From Nocardioides luteus (GTDB taxonomy: Bacteria > Actinomycetota > Actinomycetes > Propionibacteriales > Nocardioidaceae): 64,000 bases of DNA. The stretch covers positions 1-64,000 of the forward strand of contig NZ_JZDQ02000003.1 of assembly GCF_000960475.2 (NCBI RefSeq), in the 5' to 3' direction. The notes beneath the pieces are model-generated. The model had not been told where the DNA came from and made no database searches. It saw only the letters and a list, made by a program, of their open reading frames with translations. Both the position numbers and the translations under genes were made by a program. Positions 55,077 to 63,777 of the stretch are shown one piece after another (position 1 is the stretch's first letter; each line of letters starts with the position of its first letter).

Positions 55077-55769
55077 CTACGACTCTAGGGCCAAGACAGG
55101 CGAAGTGCCGGGAAGACTCCACGAGCGGCGGTGATATGCCGAGGGACCGAGGCGTTCGAGCGCGGCGATGTGGGCGGGCGCGGAGTAGCCCTTGTTGTCG
55201 GCCCACGCGTAGTCGGGATACTCCTCGTGCAGCGCGACCATCAGCGCGTCGCGCGAGGTCTTGGCCAGGATCGACGCCGCGGCGACGGCGGCGCACTTCA
55301 TGTCGGCCTTGATCATCGTTGTCACCGGCGGCACCTCGACCTCGTCCACCATCGCGGAGACCTCACCGAAGAGGCCCTCCTGCACCGGCGGGGTCAGGTA
55401 GTTGTGGTTGCCGTCGAGCAGCAGTGCGTCAGGACGTACGTCCAGGGCGCCGAGCGCCCGCTGACCGGCCAGCCGCATCGCGGCCATGATCCCGACCTCG
55501 TCGATCTCGGAGGCCAGGGCGTGCCCGACGGCGGAGTCGACGGCCCACCGGCGCACCTTCGGCGCGAGCGCCTCGCGGGCCTCAGGGGTGAGCAGCTTCG
55601 AGTCGCGTACGCCCTGGGGTGCCGTCCGCGTCGCCGCGGAGATCACCACGATGCCGATGGAGACCGGCCCGCACAGAGCGCCCCGCCCCACCTCGTCGAC
55701 GGCACCGAGATGGGTGACGCCGTCGCGCAGCATGGACCGCTCGACCCGGAGGGTGGGCGCCGTGCTCAT
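55077..55769 (-). CDS. rnhB: Ribonuclease HII
   Basis: RNase HII removes ribonucleotides and RNA from RNA-DNA hybrids. The 230-residue protein shows the metal-site Asp-Glu in [48 protein letters not shown], and the helix ending [26 protein letters not shown]. The ATG at 55769 overlaps the lepB stop (ATGA), so translation is coupled. It is 83 nt upstream of the DUF2469 gene. Confidence 0.96.
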   Translation of the reverse strand: MSTAPTLRVERSMLRDGVTHLGAVDEVGRGALCGPVSIGIVVISAATRTAPQGVRDSKLLTPEAREALAPKVRRWAVDSAVGHALASEIDEVGIMAAMRLAGQRALGALDVRPDALLLDGNHNYLTPPVQEGLFGEVSAMVDEVEVPPVTTMIKADMKCAAVAAASILAKTSRDALMVALHEEYPDYAWADNKGYSAPAHIAALERLGPSAYHRRSWSLPGTSPVLALES

Positions 55770-56680
55770 GGTGACGGCACACCCTCGAAGCTGTCGGGCC
55801 GGTGGATCCACTTGGCCCGGCTCAGCGGCCAGCCGAGCGCGACGACCTTGCCGACCACGTTGTCCTCCGGCACCCACGGCACCAGCGCGCAGTCGGTCTC
55901 GTTGGCGGTGCACATGTGCACGGTCGAGTCGGCCGAGTTGGCCCGGTTGTCGCCCATCACGAACAGCGACCCGTCGGGCACCGGACCGATCTCCCAGTGA
56001 CGGGTGCCGGGCATCGGCCCGAAGCACTCGCCCTCCTTGTTGGGACGGCCGCACTTCGTCTCGGCCGGCCGGGCGTACGGCTCGTCGATCGGGACGCCGT
56101 TGACCATCAGCCGGCCCTGCTTGTCGCAGCACTCGATGACGTCGCCGGGGACCCCGATGACCCGCTTCACCAGGTGGCCGCCCTCGGGATAGAGCCCGAT
56201 GATCGCCAGCCCCTTGCCGAGAATGTTGCTCGGGCCAGCCGACTCGTCGACACCGAGCCAGGAACCCGGGTCGGAGAAGACCACGACGTCGCCGCGCTCC
56301 GGCGTGCCGGCGAGCCAGTAGGACGGCTTCTCCACCAGCACCCGGTCGTCGGTCGCCACCGACGGGCCGCCCTGCAGGCCCGGCTCCATCGACTCCGAGG
56401 GGATGTAGAAGGCCTGCACGAACAGGGCCTTGACGACGACCGCGACCAGCACGGCCAGGACGACCAGGACGATGCCCTCCTGCCAGGCCGACAGCCGCGG
56501 CTTGTGCTCCTCCTCATGACGTCCCGATCCGTTGCCAGGGACGCCCGGGCCACGCTGCTCAGGGGTCCAGCGCGGCGCCTGGGGAGAAGACGAGAACGAC
56601 CGCGATCCTCCCATGTCGGGCCCGTCCCAGCGGGCCTGGGGCCCGACGCCGACGGATGGATCGCGGTCGTTCGAAGTCAC
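55766..56680 (-). CDS. lepB: Signal peptidase I
   Basis: LepB cleaves signal peptides of exported proteins. The 304-residue protein has a disordered, Pro/Arg-rich cytoplasmic tail of about 65 residues, one span ([19 protein letters not shown]), catalytic Ser in [12 protein letters not shown] and catalytic Lys in [15 protein letters not shown], and a [10 protein letters not shown] box. Two Cys pairs ([16 protein letters not shown]) lie in the outer domain and could form disulfides. The GTG start at 56680 is the best fit. It overlaps rnhB and lies downstream of rplS (77 nt). Confidence 0.96.
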   Translation of the reverse strand: MTSNDRDPSVGVGPQARWDGPDMGGSRSFSSSPQAPRWTPEQRGPGVPGNGSGRHEEEHKPRLSAWQEGIVLVVLAVLVAVVVKALFVQAFYIPSESMEPGLQGGPSVATDDRVLVEKPSYWLAGTPERGDVVVFSDPGSWLGVDESAGPSNILGKGLAIIGLYPEGGHLVKRVIGVPGDVIECCDKQGRLMVNGVPIDEPYARPAETKCGRPNKEGECFGPMPGTRHWEIGPVPDGSLFVMGDNRANSADSTVHMCTANETDCALVPWVPEDNVVGKVVALGWPLSRAKWIHRPDSFEGVPSP

Positions 56681-56757
56681 GCGGTGAGTCTAGAGACTCC
56701 CTCCACAACGAGCCTCATCGACTCGCAATGCTCAGGAAACCCTCAGACCTCCGAGGC

Positions 56758-57108
56758 TCACGCCTCGCGGCGCTCCTTGATCTTCGCCTTCTTGCCGCGC
56801 AGGTTGCGCAGGTAGTAGAGCTTCGCGCGACGGACGTCACCGCGGGTGACGATCTCGATCTGCTCGAAGATCGGGGAGTGCAGCGGGAAGGTGCGCTCGA
56901 CACCCACGCCGAAGGAGACCTTGCGGACGGTGAAGGTGCGGCCGATGCCGGAGCCGTGGACGCGGATCACGACGCCCTGGAAGACCTGGACGCGGGACCG
57001 GTTGCCCTCGACGACCTTGACGTGCACCTTGACGGTGTCACCGGCGCGGAACTCCGGCAGGTCGTCGCGCTTGGAGGCGTTGCCGACCTCAGCGAGTACG
57101 TTGCTCAT
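56758..57108 (-). CDS. rplS: 50S ribosomal protein L19
   Basis: L19 lies at the 30S-50S interface. The 116-residue protein shows [47 protein letters not shown] and [40 protein letters not shown]. The ATG is preceded by GAGGAGAAAAG. In most bacteria it directly follows trmD; here Fic and ammonium transporter genes separate the two by 2.9 kb. Confidence 0.98.
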   Translation of the reverse strand: MSNVLAEVGNASKRDDLPEFRAGDTVKVHVKVVEGNRSRVQVFQGVVIRVHGSGIGRTFTVRKVSFGVGVERTFPLHSPIFEQIEIVTRGDVRRAKLYYLRNLRGKKAKIKERREA

Positions 57109-57373
57109 CTTTTCTCCTCACGCTCGCCACAGGCCGATCGCGGTCATCATTGCCCTGGTCAGGGCGGACTTTGGCGGTGGTCCAGCCGCGGTGGCCGGCG
57201 GCGTACGGTTCCCCCTGTGGCAGGAGCCCGTCGCAACACCTCCGGGTGTCTTCTTCGGAGCGTGCCTCGGCCGACTGGACCGGCCCACAAGTCTGCCACA
57301 GCGCCGCGGACCGCCGAGAATCGAGACGCGGAGACGTACGCAGCGCCTCCGGGCCCCGTGCGAGGATTCCTCC

Positions 57374-58585
57374 GTGACCGACACCGACTGGCCGCCGCAC
57401 ACCTACGTGACGCGCCCCTACCGGCAGCGGATCCCTCGCGGTCCGCGCGTGGACCGGCTGCTCCGTGAGGTCACGGTGGCGCTGCCGCCGCACATCGCCG
57501 ATCTCGACCTGGCGCTGGAGCGACCGGTGGCGGCGATGACGACCGCCAGCGCCGGCGCGCTCCGCCACCTCGACCTCGTCCACGGCCGGACGTTGGACGG
57601 GCTCAACCACCTGCAGCTGCGCACCGAGGCGATCGACTCCTCCAAGATCGAGCACGTCGAGGCGAGCCTGGCCGACTACGGCCGCGCCCTGCTCGGTATC
57701 GGCGCCAACTCCTCGGCGACCTCGATGGCCTCCGCGACCAAGGCGATGGCACGACTGATCAGAGACGCCGATTCGACGCGCAAGATCACCTCCGACGCCA
57801 TCCTGCGCGCACACCAGGACCTCTTCGCGCGTCACCCCGACGAGGCGGCCACCGCCGGCAGGTTCCGCACCGTGCAGAACTGGGTCGGCGGCTCCGACTA
57901 CGCGCCCCGTGACACCCTCCACGTGCCCCCGCCACCGGAGACCGTCGTCGACTACATCGAGGACCTGGTCTCCTTCGCGAACCGCGACGACCTCTCCCCC
58001 ATCGCGCAGGCGGCGATCGTGCACGCCCAGTTCGAGTCGATCCACCCCTTCATCGACGGCAACGGCCGCATCGGCCGGGCGCTCATCCACGCCGTGCTGC
58101 GCCGGCGTCGCGCCTCGCGTCACCTGACCGTCCCCATCGCCTCGGCGCTCGTCGCCCACCGTGACCGCTACTTCGCGGCTCTCAACGACTACCGGGCCGG
58201 CACCGCGGCCACGATCATCGCGATGCTCGCCGCCTCGACGACCATCGCCACGACCGAGTCCTGGAAGACGGCCGAGACGCTGGAGAGCATCCGGCAGGGC
58301 TGGGGCGAGGCGGCCGGCGGCCCGCGGCCCGGGTCTGCTGCGTACCGTCTCCTCGACTTCCTCACCGAGGAGCCCATCCTCAACGTCGAGCTCGTCACCA
58401 CGTCGCTCGGGCTCGAGGACGTCCCCGGGACGATCGAGGGGCTGGAACGGGCCGGTGTCCTCACCCGCATCAAGCGCACCCGCCGCTCCCCCGTGTGGGT
58501 CGCCCCGGCCGTACTGGCCGAGGTCGAGGACCTCAGCGCCCGCATCCAGCACCAGGCCCGTCAGCTTCCGTACGGACCCCGCTGA
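57374..58585 (+). CDS. Fic family protein
   Basis: The 403-residue protein has an N-terminal helical domain, the Fic core with the active site HPFIDGNGRIGR (residues 224-235), and a C-terminal winged-helix-like segment (YRLLDFLTEEPILNVELVTTSLGL). Fic enzymes usually move AMP from ATP to target proteins. The expected inhibitory helix (S/T-x-x-x-E-G/N) is near residues 89-94, reading SSKIEH: Ser and Glu are kept but the final Gly/Asn is His. The target is unknown. The GTG start has a GAGG site. It lies between rplS and amt on the opposite strand. Confidence 0.88.
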   Translation: MTDTDWPPHTYVTRPYRQRIPRGPRVDRLLREVTVALPPHIADLDLALERPVAAMTTASAGALRHLDLVHGRTLDGLNHLQLRTEAIDSSKIEHVEASLADYGRALLGIGANSSATSMASATKAMARLIRDADSTRKITSDAILRAHQDLFARHPDEAATAGRFRTVQNWVGGSDYAPRDTLHVPPPPETVVDYIEDLVSFANRDDLSPIAQAAIVHAQFESIHPFIDGNGRIGRALIHAVLRRRRASRHLTVPIASALVAHRDRYFAALNDYRAGTAATIIAMLAASTTIATTESWKTAETLESIRQGWGEAAGGPRPGSAAYRLLDFLTEEPILNVELVTTSLGLEDVPGTIEGLERAGVLTRIKRTRRSPVWVAPAVLAEVEDLSARIQHQARQLPYGPR

Positions 58586-58592
58586 CGTACGC

Positions 58593-58630
58593 CACGAGGC
58601 CCGCCCCGGCGAACCGGGACGGGCCTCGTG
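58593..58630. terminator. Bidirectional terminator between fic and amt
   Basis: Arms starting CACGAGGCCCG and ending CGGGCCTCGTG pair over 17 positions with one mismatch, around a CGAA loop. It lies between convergent stops at 58585 and 58646. Confidence 0.78.
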
Positions 58631-58645
58631 GAGGATGCGAGCAGA

Positions 58646-59905
58646 TCAGCCGAGCTCGGAGTAGCCCGGCTCGTGGAGGACGGTGTCGATACCGGCGACC
58701 TCGTCCTCCTCCTTGGCGCGGAAACCGATGGTCTTCTCGATCGCGAGGCCGATGATGAAGGCGACCACGAACGAGAACACGATGACGGTGAGCGAGGAGA
58801 GCAGCTGAGCGCCGAGCTGGGTGAAGCCGAACCCGTCGATGACGGTGTCGCGGCCGACGAGGTCCGCCGCACCGAAGACACCGACCCAGAGGCAGCCGAT
58901 GAAACCGCCGACGAGGTGGATACCGACCACGTCGAGGGTGTCGTCGAAGCCGAGCTTGAACTTCAGCTCGATCGCGAGCGCGCAGACCGCGCCGGCGAAC
59001 AGGCCGAGCACGAGCGCCCAGACCGGGGTGAGGAAGGCACAGGCCGGGGTGATGGCGACCAGACCGGTGACGATGCCGGAGGCGGCGCCGACAGCAGTCG
59101 GCTTGCCGTCCTTGAACTGCTCGACGATGAGCCAGCCGATCATGGCCGCGGCCGGGGCGAGCAGCGTGTTCAGGAAGATCATCGAGGTCTGGCCCTCACC
59201 CGCACCGAAGACACCGGTGTTGAAGCCGAACCAGCCGAACCACAGGATCGCGGCGCCGATCAGCACCAGCGGTACGTTGTGAGCGACCGTCTCCTCCTTG
59301 GAGAAGCCCACCTTGCGCTGCCCGACGACGAGCGCCAGAGCCAGGGCCGCCGCACCGGCGGACTGGTGGATGACCGTACCGCCGGCCCAGTCGAGCGCGG
59401 CGCCGAGGCCGTAGACGTTGTTGGCGAGCCAGCCGTAGAAGTTGCCGTCCGCGTCGATGCCCCAGATCCAGCGGAAGGTCGGGAAGACGACGAAGGTGGA
59501 GAAGAACGCGGCGAAGATCATCCACGGCCAGAAGCGGGCACGGTCGGCCACCGCACCGGAGACCAGCGCGACGGTGATGATGCAGAACGCGACCAGGAAC
59601 GCGTGACCACCGAAGAGGTTGGCGGTCTTCTCGCCGGCAGCCCCGGAGGCGAGGCTCACCATCCCGAAGTCCTCGAACGGGTTACCGAAAAGCTTGCTGC
59701 CACCGCTGGTGCCGTTGCCGGCGATACCGGTGCCGCCGTAGAGGACGTAGAGGATCGTGACGACGGCGATCGAGCCGAAGCTCAGCATCATCATCGACAC
59801 GACGGACTTGGCCTTGACCAGACCGCCGTAGAAGAACGCGAGGCCGGGGGTCATGAAGATGACCAGGGCCGCGCACAGGAGTTGCCATGCAAGTTCGACA
59901 GACAT
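58646..59905 (-). CDS. amt: Ammonium transporter
   Basis: Amt conducts ammonium through the membrane as a trimer. The 419-residue protein has about eleven spans, the first segment LCAALVIFMTPGLAFFYGGLVKAKSV, the pore-lining twin His in WAGGTVIHQSAG and VVGIHLVGGF, and the recruitment Trp/Asp region FRWIWGIDADG. The C-terminal cytoplasmic tail (EEDEVAGIDTVLHEPGYSELG) matches the GlnK-responsive tail. No glnB/glnK gene lies next to it in this window, although amt and glnK are usually paired. Strong GlnR-like boxes precede it. Confidence 0.96.
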   Translation of the reverse strand: MSVELAWQLLCAALVIFMTPGLAFFYGGLVKAKSVVSMMMLSFGSIAVVTILYVLYGGTGIAGNGTSGGSKLFGNPFEDFGMVSLASGAAGEKTANLFGGHAFLVAFCIITVALVSGAVADRARFWPWMIFAAFFSTFVVFPTFRWIWGIDADGNFYGWLANNVYGLGAALDWAGGTVIHQSAGAAALALALVVGQRKVGFSKEETVAHNVPLVLIGAAILWFGWFGFNTGVFGAGEGQTSMIFLNTLLAPAAAMIGWLIVEQFKDGKPTAVGAASGIVTGLVAITPACAFLTPVWALVLGLFAGAVCALAIELKFKLGFDDTLDVVGIHLVGGFIGCLWVGVFGAADLVGRDTVIDGFGFTQLGAQLLSSLTVIVFSFVVAFIIGLAIEKTIGFRAKEEDEVAGIDTVLHEPGYSELG

Positions 59906-60001
59906 TCAGTGCCTCATTGATTGAGTCTCGGGATGGGGCTGTGACGCCACGCGAGCCACATCGCTCGTCGTACGCATTGCCCGGCATCGTTGCGACGCTT
60001 C

Positions 60002-60065
60002 GTTTCAGAGACAGATGCCTCGTGTTACAGAAAAGTAACAGAGTTGGCGGTTGCCGAACCGTTAC
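60002..60065 (-). promoter_or_regulatory. GlnR-like binding boxes upstream of amt
   Basis: On the minus strand the region reads GTAAC-n6-GCAAC, a 10-nt gap, then TGTTAC-n6-GTAACA (a perfect 18-nt palindrome, 60023-60040), then GAAAC (60006-60002). These match the GlnR pattern of paired gTnAC/GaAAC half-sites separated by 6 nt, and lie 97-160 nt before the amt start. Nitrogen control of amt is the likely meaning. The upstream box overlaps the end of trmD. Confidence 0.65.
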
Positions 60066-61219
60066 CGACGGTGAGCGTGTGTCTTCGTCAGGATGACGGC
60101 GCCTGGCGGGGCCTCGAGATCGCGGCGCAGCCGGAACCCGGCCTTCTTGTAGATCCGCTGGTTGCGCTCGCTCTTCGCACCGGTGAAGAGCTGGTAGGTC
60201 CGGGTGCCGGCCGGGGCGACCGCCTGGATGTGGTCCAGCAGCTGCCGTCCGAGGCCGCGGCCCTGCATGTCCGGGGCGGTCATCAGACGACCGATCTCCC
60301 ACACGTCGCCCACGAGCCGGGCACGGACCGAGCCGACCAGCCGCCCGGCGGAACGGACGACGTAGACGTCGTGGGTCTCCAGAGCTCGCACCGTGTCGTC
60401 GAGCGACTCGTGCAGCGGCGGGATCGGGACGCCGGGGTTGTCGTGCATCTCCTGCACCCAGCAGGCGAGCTGCAGCGTGTGCAGCTCGGGCACGTCGGAG
60501 CGTACGGCGGGCACGATCTCCCACTCCGTGGCGGCCTGGGAGGCGTGGAGCAGGTCGGGGCGGCGTACGGAGGTCCTCTCCACAGCCTGCTGGTGGCGCC
60601 ACTCGGCGATGCGCTTGTGGTCGCCGCTGAGCAGCACCTTCGGGACCTCGAGGTCACGCCAGGAGGCCGGCTTGGTGTAGACCGGGTACTCCAGCAGGCC
60701 GTCCTCGTGGGACTCCTCCACCAGCGAGTCGGCGTTGCCCATGAACCCGGGGAGCAGGCGTACGACGGCCTCGGTGATCGCCATCGCGGCGACCTCTCCC
60801 CCGTTGAGCACGTAGTCGCCCAGCGAGACCTCGCGGACCTCGGCGCGGGTCGCGGCGTGGTCGAGCACGCGCTGGTCGATGCCCTCGTAGCGGCCGAGCA
60901 GGAAGACCAGCCGGGTCCGGGTCGACAGCTCTCGGGCCAGGGCCTGGGTGAACGGCTCGCCGCTCGGCGTCGTCACGATCACGGTCGCGCCGTCGATCGC
61001 CAGCTCGTCGAAGGCCTCGCCGAACGGCTCGGGCTTCATCACCATCCCGGCACCACCGCCGTAGGGGGTGTCGTCGACGGTGCGGTGCTTGTCGTGCGCC
61101 CAGGCTCGGAGGTCGTGGACGTGCAGGTCCAGCAGCCCCGACTCGATCGCCTTGCCCGGCAGGCTCAGCCGCAGCGGCGCGAGATAGTCGGGAAAGATGG
61201 TGAGGTAGTCGAGCCTCAC
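60062..61219 (-). CDS. trmD: TrmD tRNA (guanine-N1)-methyltransferase fused to a GNAT domain
   Basis: The first 235 residues are a complete TrmD, which methylates G37 of tRNAs with CCN, CUN and CGG anticodons. It has [51 protein letters not shown], the [17 protein letters not shown] knot region and HYRP-like EWRHQQA. Residues 236-385 form a GNAT acetyltransferase ([56 protein letters not shown]). A single frame covers both with no stop, so it is a fusion. It overlaps rimM by 4 nt. The acetyltransferase target is unknown. Confidence 0.93.
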   Translation of the reverse strand: MRLDYLTIFPDYLAPLRLSLPGKAIESGLLDLHVHDLRAWAHDKHRTVDDTPYGGGAGMVMKPEPFGEAFDELAIDGATVIVTTPSGEPFTQALARELSTRTRLVFLLGRYEGIDQRVLDHAATRAEVREVSLGDYVLNGGEVAAMAITEAVVRLLPGFMGNADSLVEESHEDGLLEYPVYTKPASWRDLEVPKVLLSGDHKRIAEWRHQQAVERTSVRRPDLLHASQAATEWEIVPAVRSDVPELHTLQLACWVQEMHDNPGVPIPPLHESLDDTVRALETHDVYVVRSAGRLVGSVRARLVGDVWEIGRLMTAPDMQGRGLGRQLLDHIQAVAPAGTRTYQLFTGAKSERNQRIYKKAGFRLRRDLEAPPGAVILTKTHAHRR

Positions 61220-61785
61220 TTCGCCGCGTCCTCGTCCTCGGTGCTCTCGGGGAAGGGCGTCACGAGGCCCGGCCGGTCGGCGATGACGACCTTCTTCTCG
61301 GCGAGGTCGACGACGGGCACCAGCGCCTTCACGAACGGCACCAGCGCGTCGCGCCGGTCAGGGGTACGGATCGTCAGCAGGTCCTGCGCACCACCGTGGA
61401 CCAGCGCCTTCACCGTGCCGAGCTCGCGGCCCTCCTCGTCGAAGGCGGTGAGGCCGATGAGCTGATGGTCGTAGTACTCGTCGGGGTCCTCGGGCGTCTC
61501 CTCGGCCGGGACGTCGGCGAAGAGCAGCGTCCCGCGGGCCGCCTCGGCCTCGTTGCGGTCGGTGATCTCCTCGAAGGCGACCTGGAGCACCTGGCCGTGC
61601 CACCGGGCGCCCTCCACGGTCAGCTGCTTGGCGGCGTACGCCGAGCCCTTCGGCGGCTGCGTCCGCAGCACCGTTCCCTCGGCGAACCGCCGGTCGGGCT
61701 CGTCGGTGCGCACCTCGACCGTCACGAACCCCCGGATCCCGTGCGGCTTGCCGATCCGTCCGACCAGCACCTCGATCAACTCCAC
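61216..61785 (-). CDS. rimM: 16S rRNA processing protein RimM
   Basis: RimM helps assemble the head of the 30S subunit. The 189-residue protein has the PRC-barrel type C-terminal domain ([33 protein letters not shown]) and the N-terminal RimM domain ([27 protein letters not shown]). The start is GTG 61785, which lies exactly 7 nt after a TAATCT -10 box (61798-61793), the layout of leaderless messages. GTG 61770 with a GGAG site is the alternative. It is separated from khpA by 177 nt with repeat copy C. Confidence 0.92.
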   Translation of the reverse strand: MELIEVLVGRIGKPHGIRGFVTVEVRTDEPDRRFAEGTVLRTQPPKGSAYAAKQLTVEGARWHGQVLQVAFEEITDRNEAEAARGTLLFADVPAEETPEDPDEYYDHQLIGLTAFDEEGRELGTVKALVHGGAQDLLTIRTPDRRDALVPFVKALVPVVDLAEKKVVIADRPGLVTPFPESTEDEDAAK

Positions 61786-61792
61786 AGGAGTG

Positions 61793-61798
61793 AGATTA
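61793..61798 (-). promoter_or_regulatory. Candidate -10 box for a leaderless rimM message
   Basis: TAATCT on the minus strand ends 7 nt before the GTG at 61785, matching the TANNNT spacing of leaderless promoters in Actinobacteria. No clear -35 was seen. Confidence 0.45.
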
Positions 61799-61822
61799 GG
61801 GGGTGTGGGGTGCGGGGTAGGA

Positions 61823-61903
61823 ATCACCGGTTCACCGGTGATCCCTGCACTTCTCCGGCGTTGCATTGCCAGAGAAGTGCAGGAATACCCGGTTAACCGG
61901 GTA
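61823..61903. repeat. Dispersed palindrome-flanked element, copy C
   Basis: The 46-nt core (61840-61885) has the pair CCTGCACTTCTCCGG and CCAGAGAAGTGCAGG. On its left is the palindrome ATCACCGGT-TC-ACCGGTGAT and on its right the perfect 18-nt palindrome TACCCGGTTAACCGGGTA, the same CCCGGTTAACCGGG centre as in copy B. It lies between khpA and rimM, in the middle of a ribosomal operon. Confidence 0.88.
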
Positions 61904-61962
61904 AACCAACGGGCGCCACCCCCGAAGGAGTGACGCCCGTGATGAGCTGGTGCAGCCGGTGC

Positions 61963-62205
61963 TCAGCGACCGCCGTCGACGTCGACGAAGTCGATCCGCG
62001 CGCCGCCCTTGCCGGCCAGCGCGGAGATGACCGTGCGGAACGCGGTGGCGGTGCGGCCACCGCGGCCGATCACCTTGCCGAGGTCGTCGGGGTGGACCCG
62101 GACCTCGAGAACGGAGCCGCGACGGAGCTGCTTGTCGCGCACGCTCACCTCGTCCGGGTTGTCGACGACTCCTCGGACGAGGTGCTCGAGAGCTTCGGCG
62201 AGCAT
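61963..62205 (-). CDS. khpA: KhpA-type KH domain RNA-binding protein
   Basis: The 80-residue protein is one KH domain: LAEALEHLVRGVVDNPDEVSV, then VHPDDLGKVIGRGGRTATAFRTVISALAGKGG with the GxxG loop in GRGG. Proteins of this type bind RNA and are encoded after rpsP in many Gram-positives. The ATG at 62205 is 5 nt from the rpsP stop. The GxxG loop is intact. Confidence 0.94.
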   Translation of the reverse strand: MLAEALEHLVRGVVDNPDEVSVRDKQLRRGSVLEVRVHPDDLGKVIGRGGRTATAFRTVISALAGKGGARIDFVDVDGGR

Positions 62206-62210
62206 GCTGC

Positions 62211-62678
62211 TCAGGCCTCGGCCTCAGCGGCCGGGGTCTCCTCGGCCTTGGGCTCCTCAGCCGGAGCCTCCTCGGCCTTCGGCTCCTCAGCCTTCTTGGC
62301 GGACTTCTTGGTGACGGCCTCGGCACCGGCGGAGGCGTGCGCCTCGGCGAGAGCCTTGTTGAAGAGCTCCAGCTTGTCGGGCTTCGGCGCGGCGACCTTG
62401 AGGGTGCCCTCGGCACCCGGGAGGCCCTTGAACTTCTGCCAGTCGCCGGTCACCTTGAGGATCGCCTCGAGAGCCGGGGTCGGCTGGGCGCCGACGCCGA
62501 GCCAGTACTGGGCGCGCTCGGAGTCGACCTGGATGAAGCTCGGCTCCTCCTTGGGACGGTAGAGACCGATCTCCTCGATGACAGCGCCGTCGCGCTTCTT
62601 GCGCGAGTCGACGATGACGATGCGGTACTGCGGAACCCGGATCTTGCCCAGGCGCTTCAAGCGGATCTTGACAGCCAC
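62211..62678 (-). CDS. rpsP: 30S ribosomal protein S16
   Basis: S16 supports early 30S assembly. The first 110 residues match the family ([42 protein letters not shown], then [28 protein letters not shown]). The remaining 45 residues are a Lys/Ala/Glu tail with [19 protein letters not shown] repeats, similar in composition to the S2 tail. The GTG at 62678 follows an AAGGAA site about 12 nt upstream. It starts the rpsP-khpA-rimM-trmD group. Confidence 0.96.
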   Translation of the reverse strand: MAVKIRLKRLGKIRVPQYRIVIVDSRKKRDGAVIEEIGLYRPKEEPSFIQVDSERAQYWLGVGAQPTPALEAILKVTGDWQKFKGLPGAEGTLKVAAPKPDKLELFNKALAEAHASAGAEAVTKKSAKKAEEPKAEEAPAEEPKAEETPAAEAEA

Positions 62679-62889
62679 TGTTGGTGGTATTCCTTCGGAA
62701 TCGAATATGGGTGAAGAGGCCCGTGTCGGTGTGGGGACACCCGTCAGGCAACTTCGGCGGGCACTGAGCGCCGGGTGAGAGGGTCCCTGCGCACAGGACA
62801 CGCGCTCCAGTTTGCCAGACCTGCAGGTCGGGAAGAAATTCCCGTACGCAGCGCGCAACCGCCCCGCCCGGTGGGGCGTCTCACGAGTC

Positions 62890-63777
62890 ATGACGATCAC
62901 CGCACCCGCTCCCAGGCCGGCCGAGCACGACGTGCTCGCGATCGCGGCCCGGCGTACGCCGCTGAGCAAGCGCCACCCCTCGCTGCTTCCCCTCGCCCGC
63001 CTCGTCCACCGCGAGCGACGCCACCTGGACTGGCTGCTCTCCTCCACCACCTGGGCGGCCACCCGTTCGGAGGAGAACCTGCCGGTGCGCGTCAAGCAGC
63101 ACGGTTCGCTCCTGCTGCGCCAGCTCGGCGAGGCAGAGATGTGGCTGCAGCACAACAAGATCATCAATCTGCGGCTCGCGGCCGCGGAGACGGACGGGAT
63201 CGTGATCCGGCCCGGCGAGACCTTCAGCTTCAACAAGGTGGTCGGCGACTGCACCGCCCGCAAGGGCTACGTCGAGGGCATGCGCCTGTCCAACGGCGAG
63301 GCGACCCCGGGCGTCGGCGGCGGGATCTGTCAGCTGGCCAACCTGCTGCACTGGATGTTCCTGCACTCCCCGCTCACGATCGTGGAGCGCTCCGAGCACA
63401 GCTTCGACCCGTTCCCCGACAACGGTCGCGTGCTCCCCTGGGGCGTCGGCTGCTCGATCGTCTACCCCTACCTCGACCTGGTCGTACGCAACGACACCCC
63501 GCACACCTTCCAGCTGCGCACCTGGGTCGGCGAGAAGCACCTGCGCGGCGAGCTCCGCGCCGACACCCCGACCGGCGTCTCCTACCACGTGGACGCCCGC
63601 GGCGAGGAGTTCCTCCGCGTCCCCTCCGGCGAGGTCTACCGCCGCAACGAGATCTGGCGCACCCTGATCGACACCCGCACCGGGACCGCGTACGCCGAGG
63701 AGTGCGTCAAGCGCAACTGCGCCCTGGTGAAGTACCTCCCCGAGGAGCACCGGATCCGCGACGTCGCTCAGGAGTAG
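62890..63777 (+). CDS. VanW family protein
   Basis: The 295-residue protein carries the VanW domain: [48 protein letters not shown], then [28 protein letters not shown] and the [18 protein letters not shown] segment. VanW is found in some vancomycin-resistance clusters but its own activity is not known, and the family is wide in bacteria without resistance. No vanHAX-like genes lie nearby. There is no signal peptide. It is divergent from rpsP with 211 nt and converges on the amidohydrolase gene. Confidence 0.88.
   Translation: MTITAPAPRPAEHDVLAIAARRTPLSKRHPSLLPLARLVHRERRHLDWLLSSTTWAATRSEENLPVRVKQHGSLLLRQLGEAEMWLQHNKIINLRLAAAETDGIVIRPGETFSFNKVVGDCTARKGYVEGMRLSNGEATPGVGGGICQLANLLHWMFLHSPLTIVERSEHSFDPFPDNGRVLPWGVGCSIVYPYLDLVVRNDTPHTFQLRTWVGEKHLRGELRADTPTGVSYHVDARGEEFLRVPSGEVYRRNEIWRTLIDTRTGTAYAEECVKRNCALVKYLPEEHRIRDVAQE

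Noticed and set aside
62890..63777. Possible vancomycin-resistance determinant
   Set aside because: Only the VanW domain is present, with none of the ligase, dehydrogenase, dipeptidase or sensor genes that make resistance.
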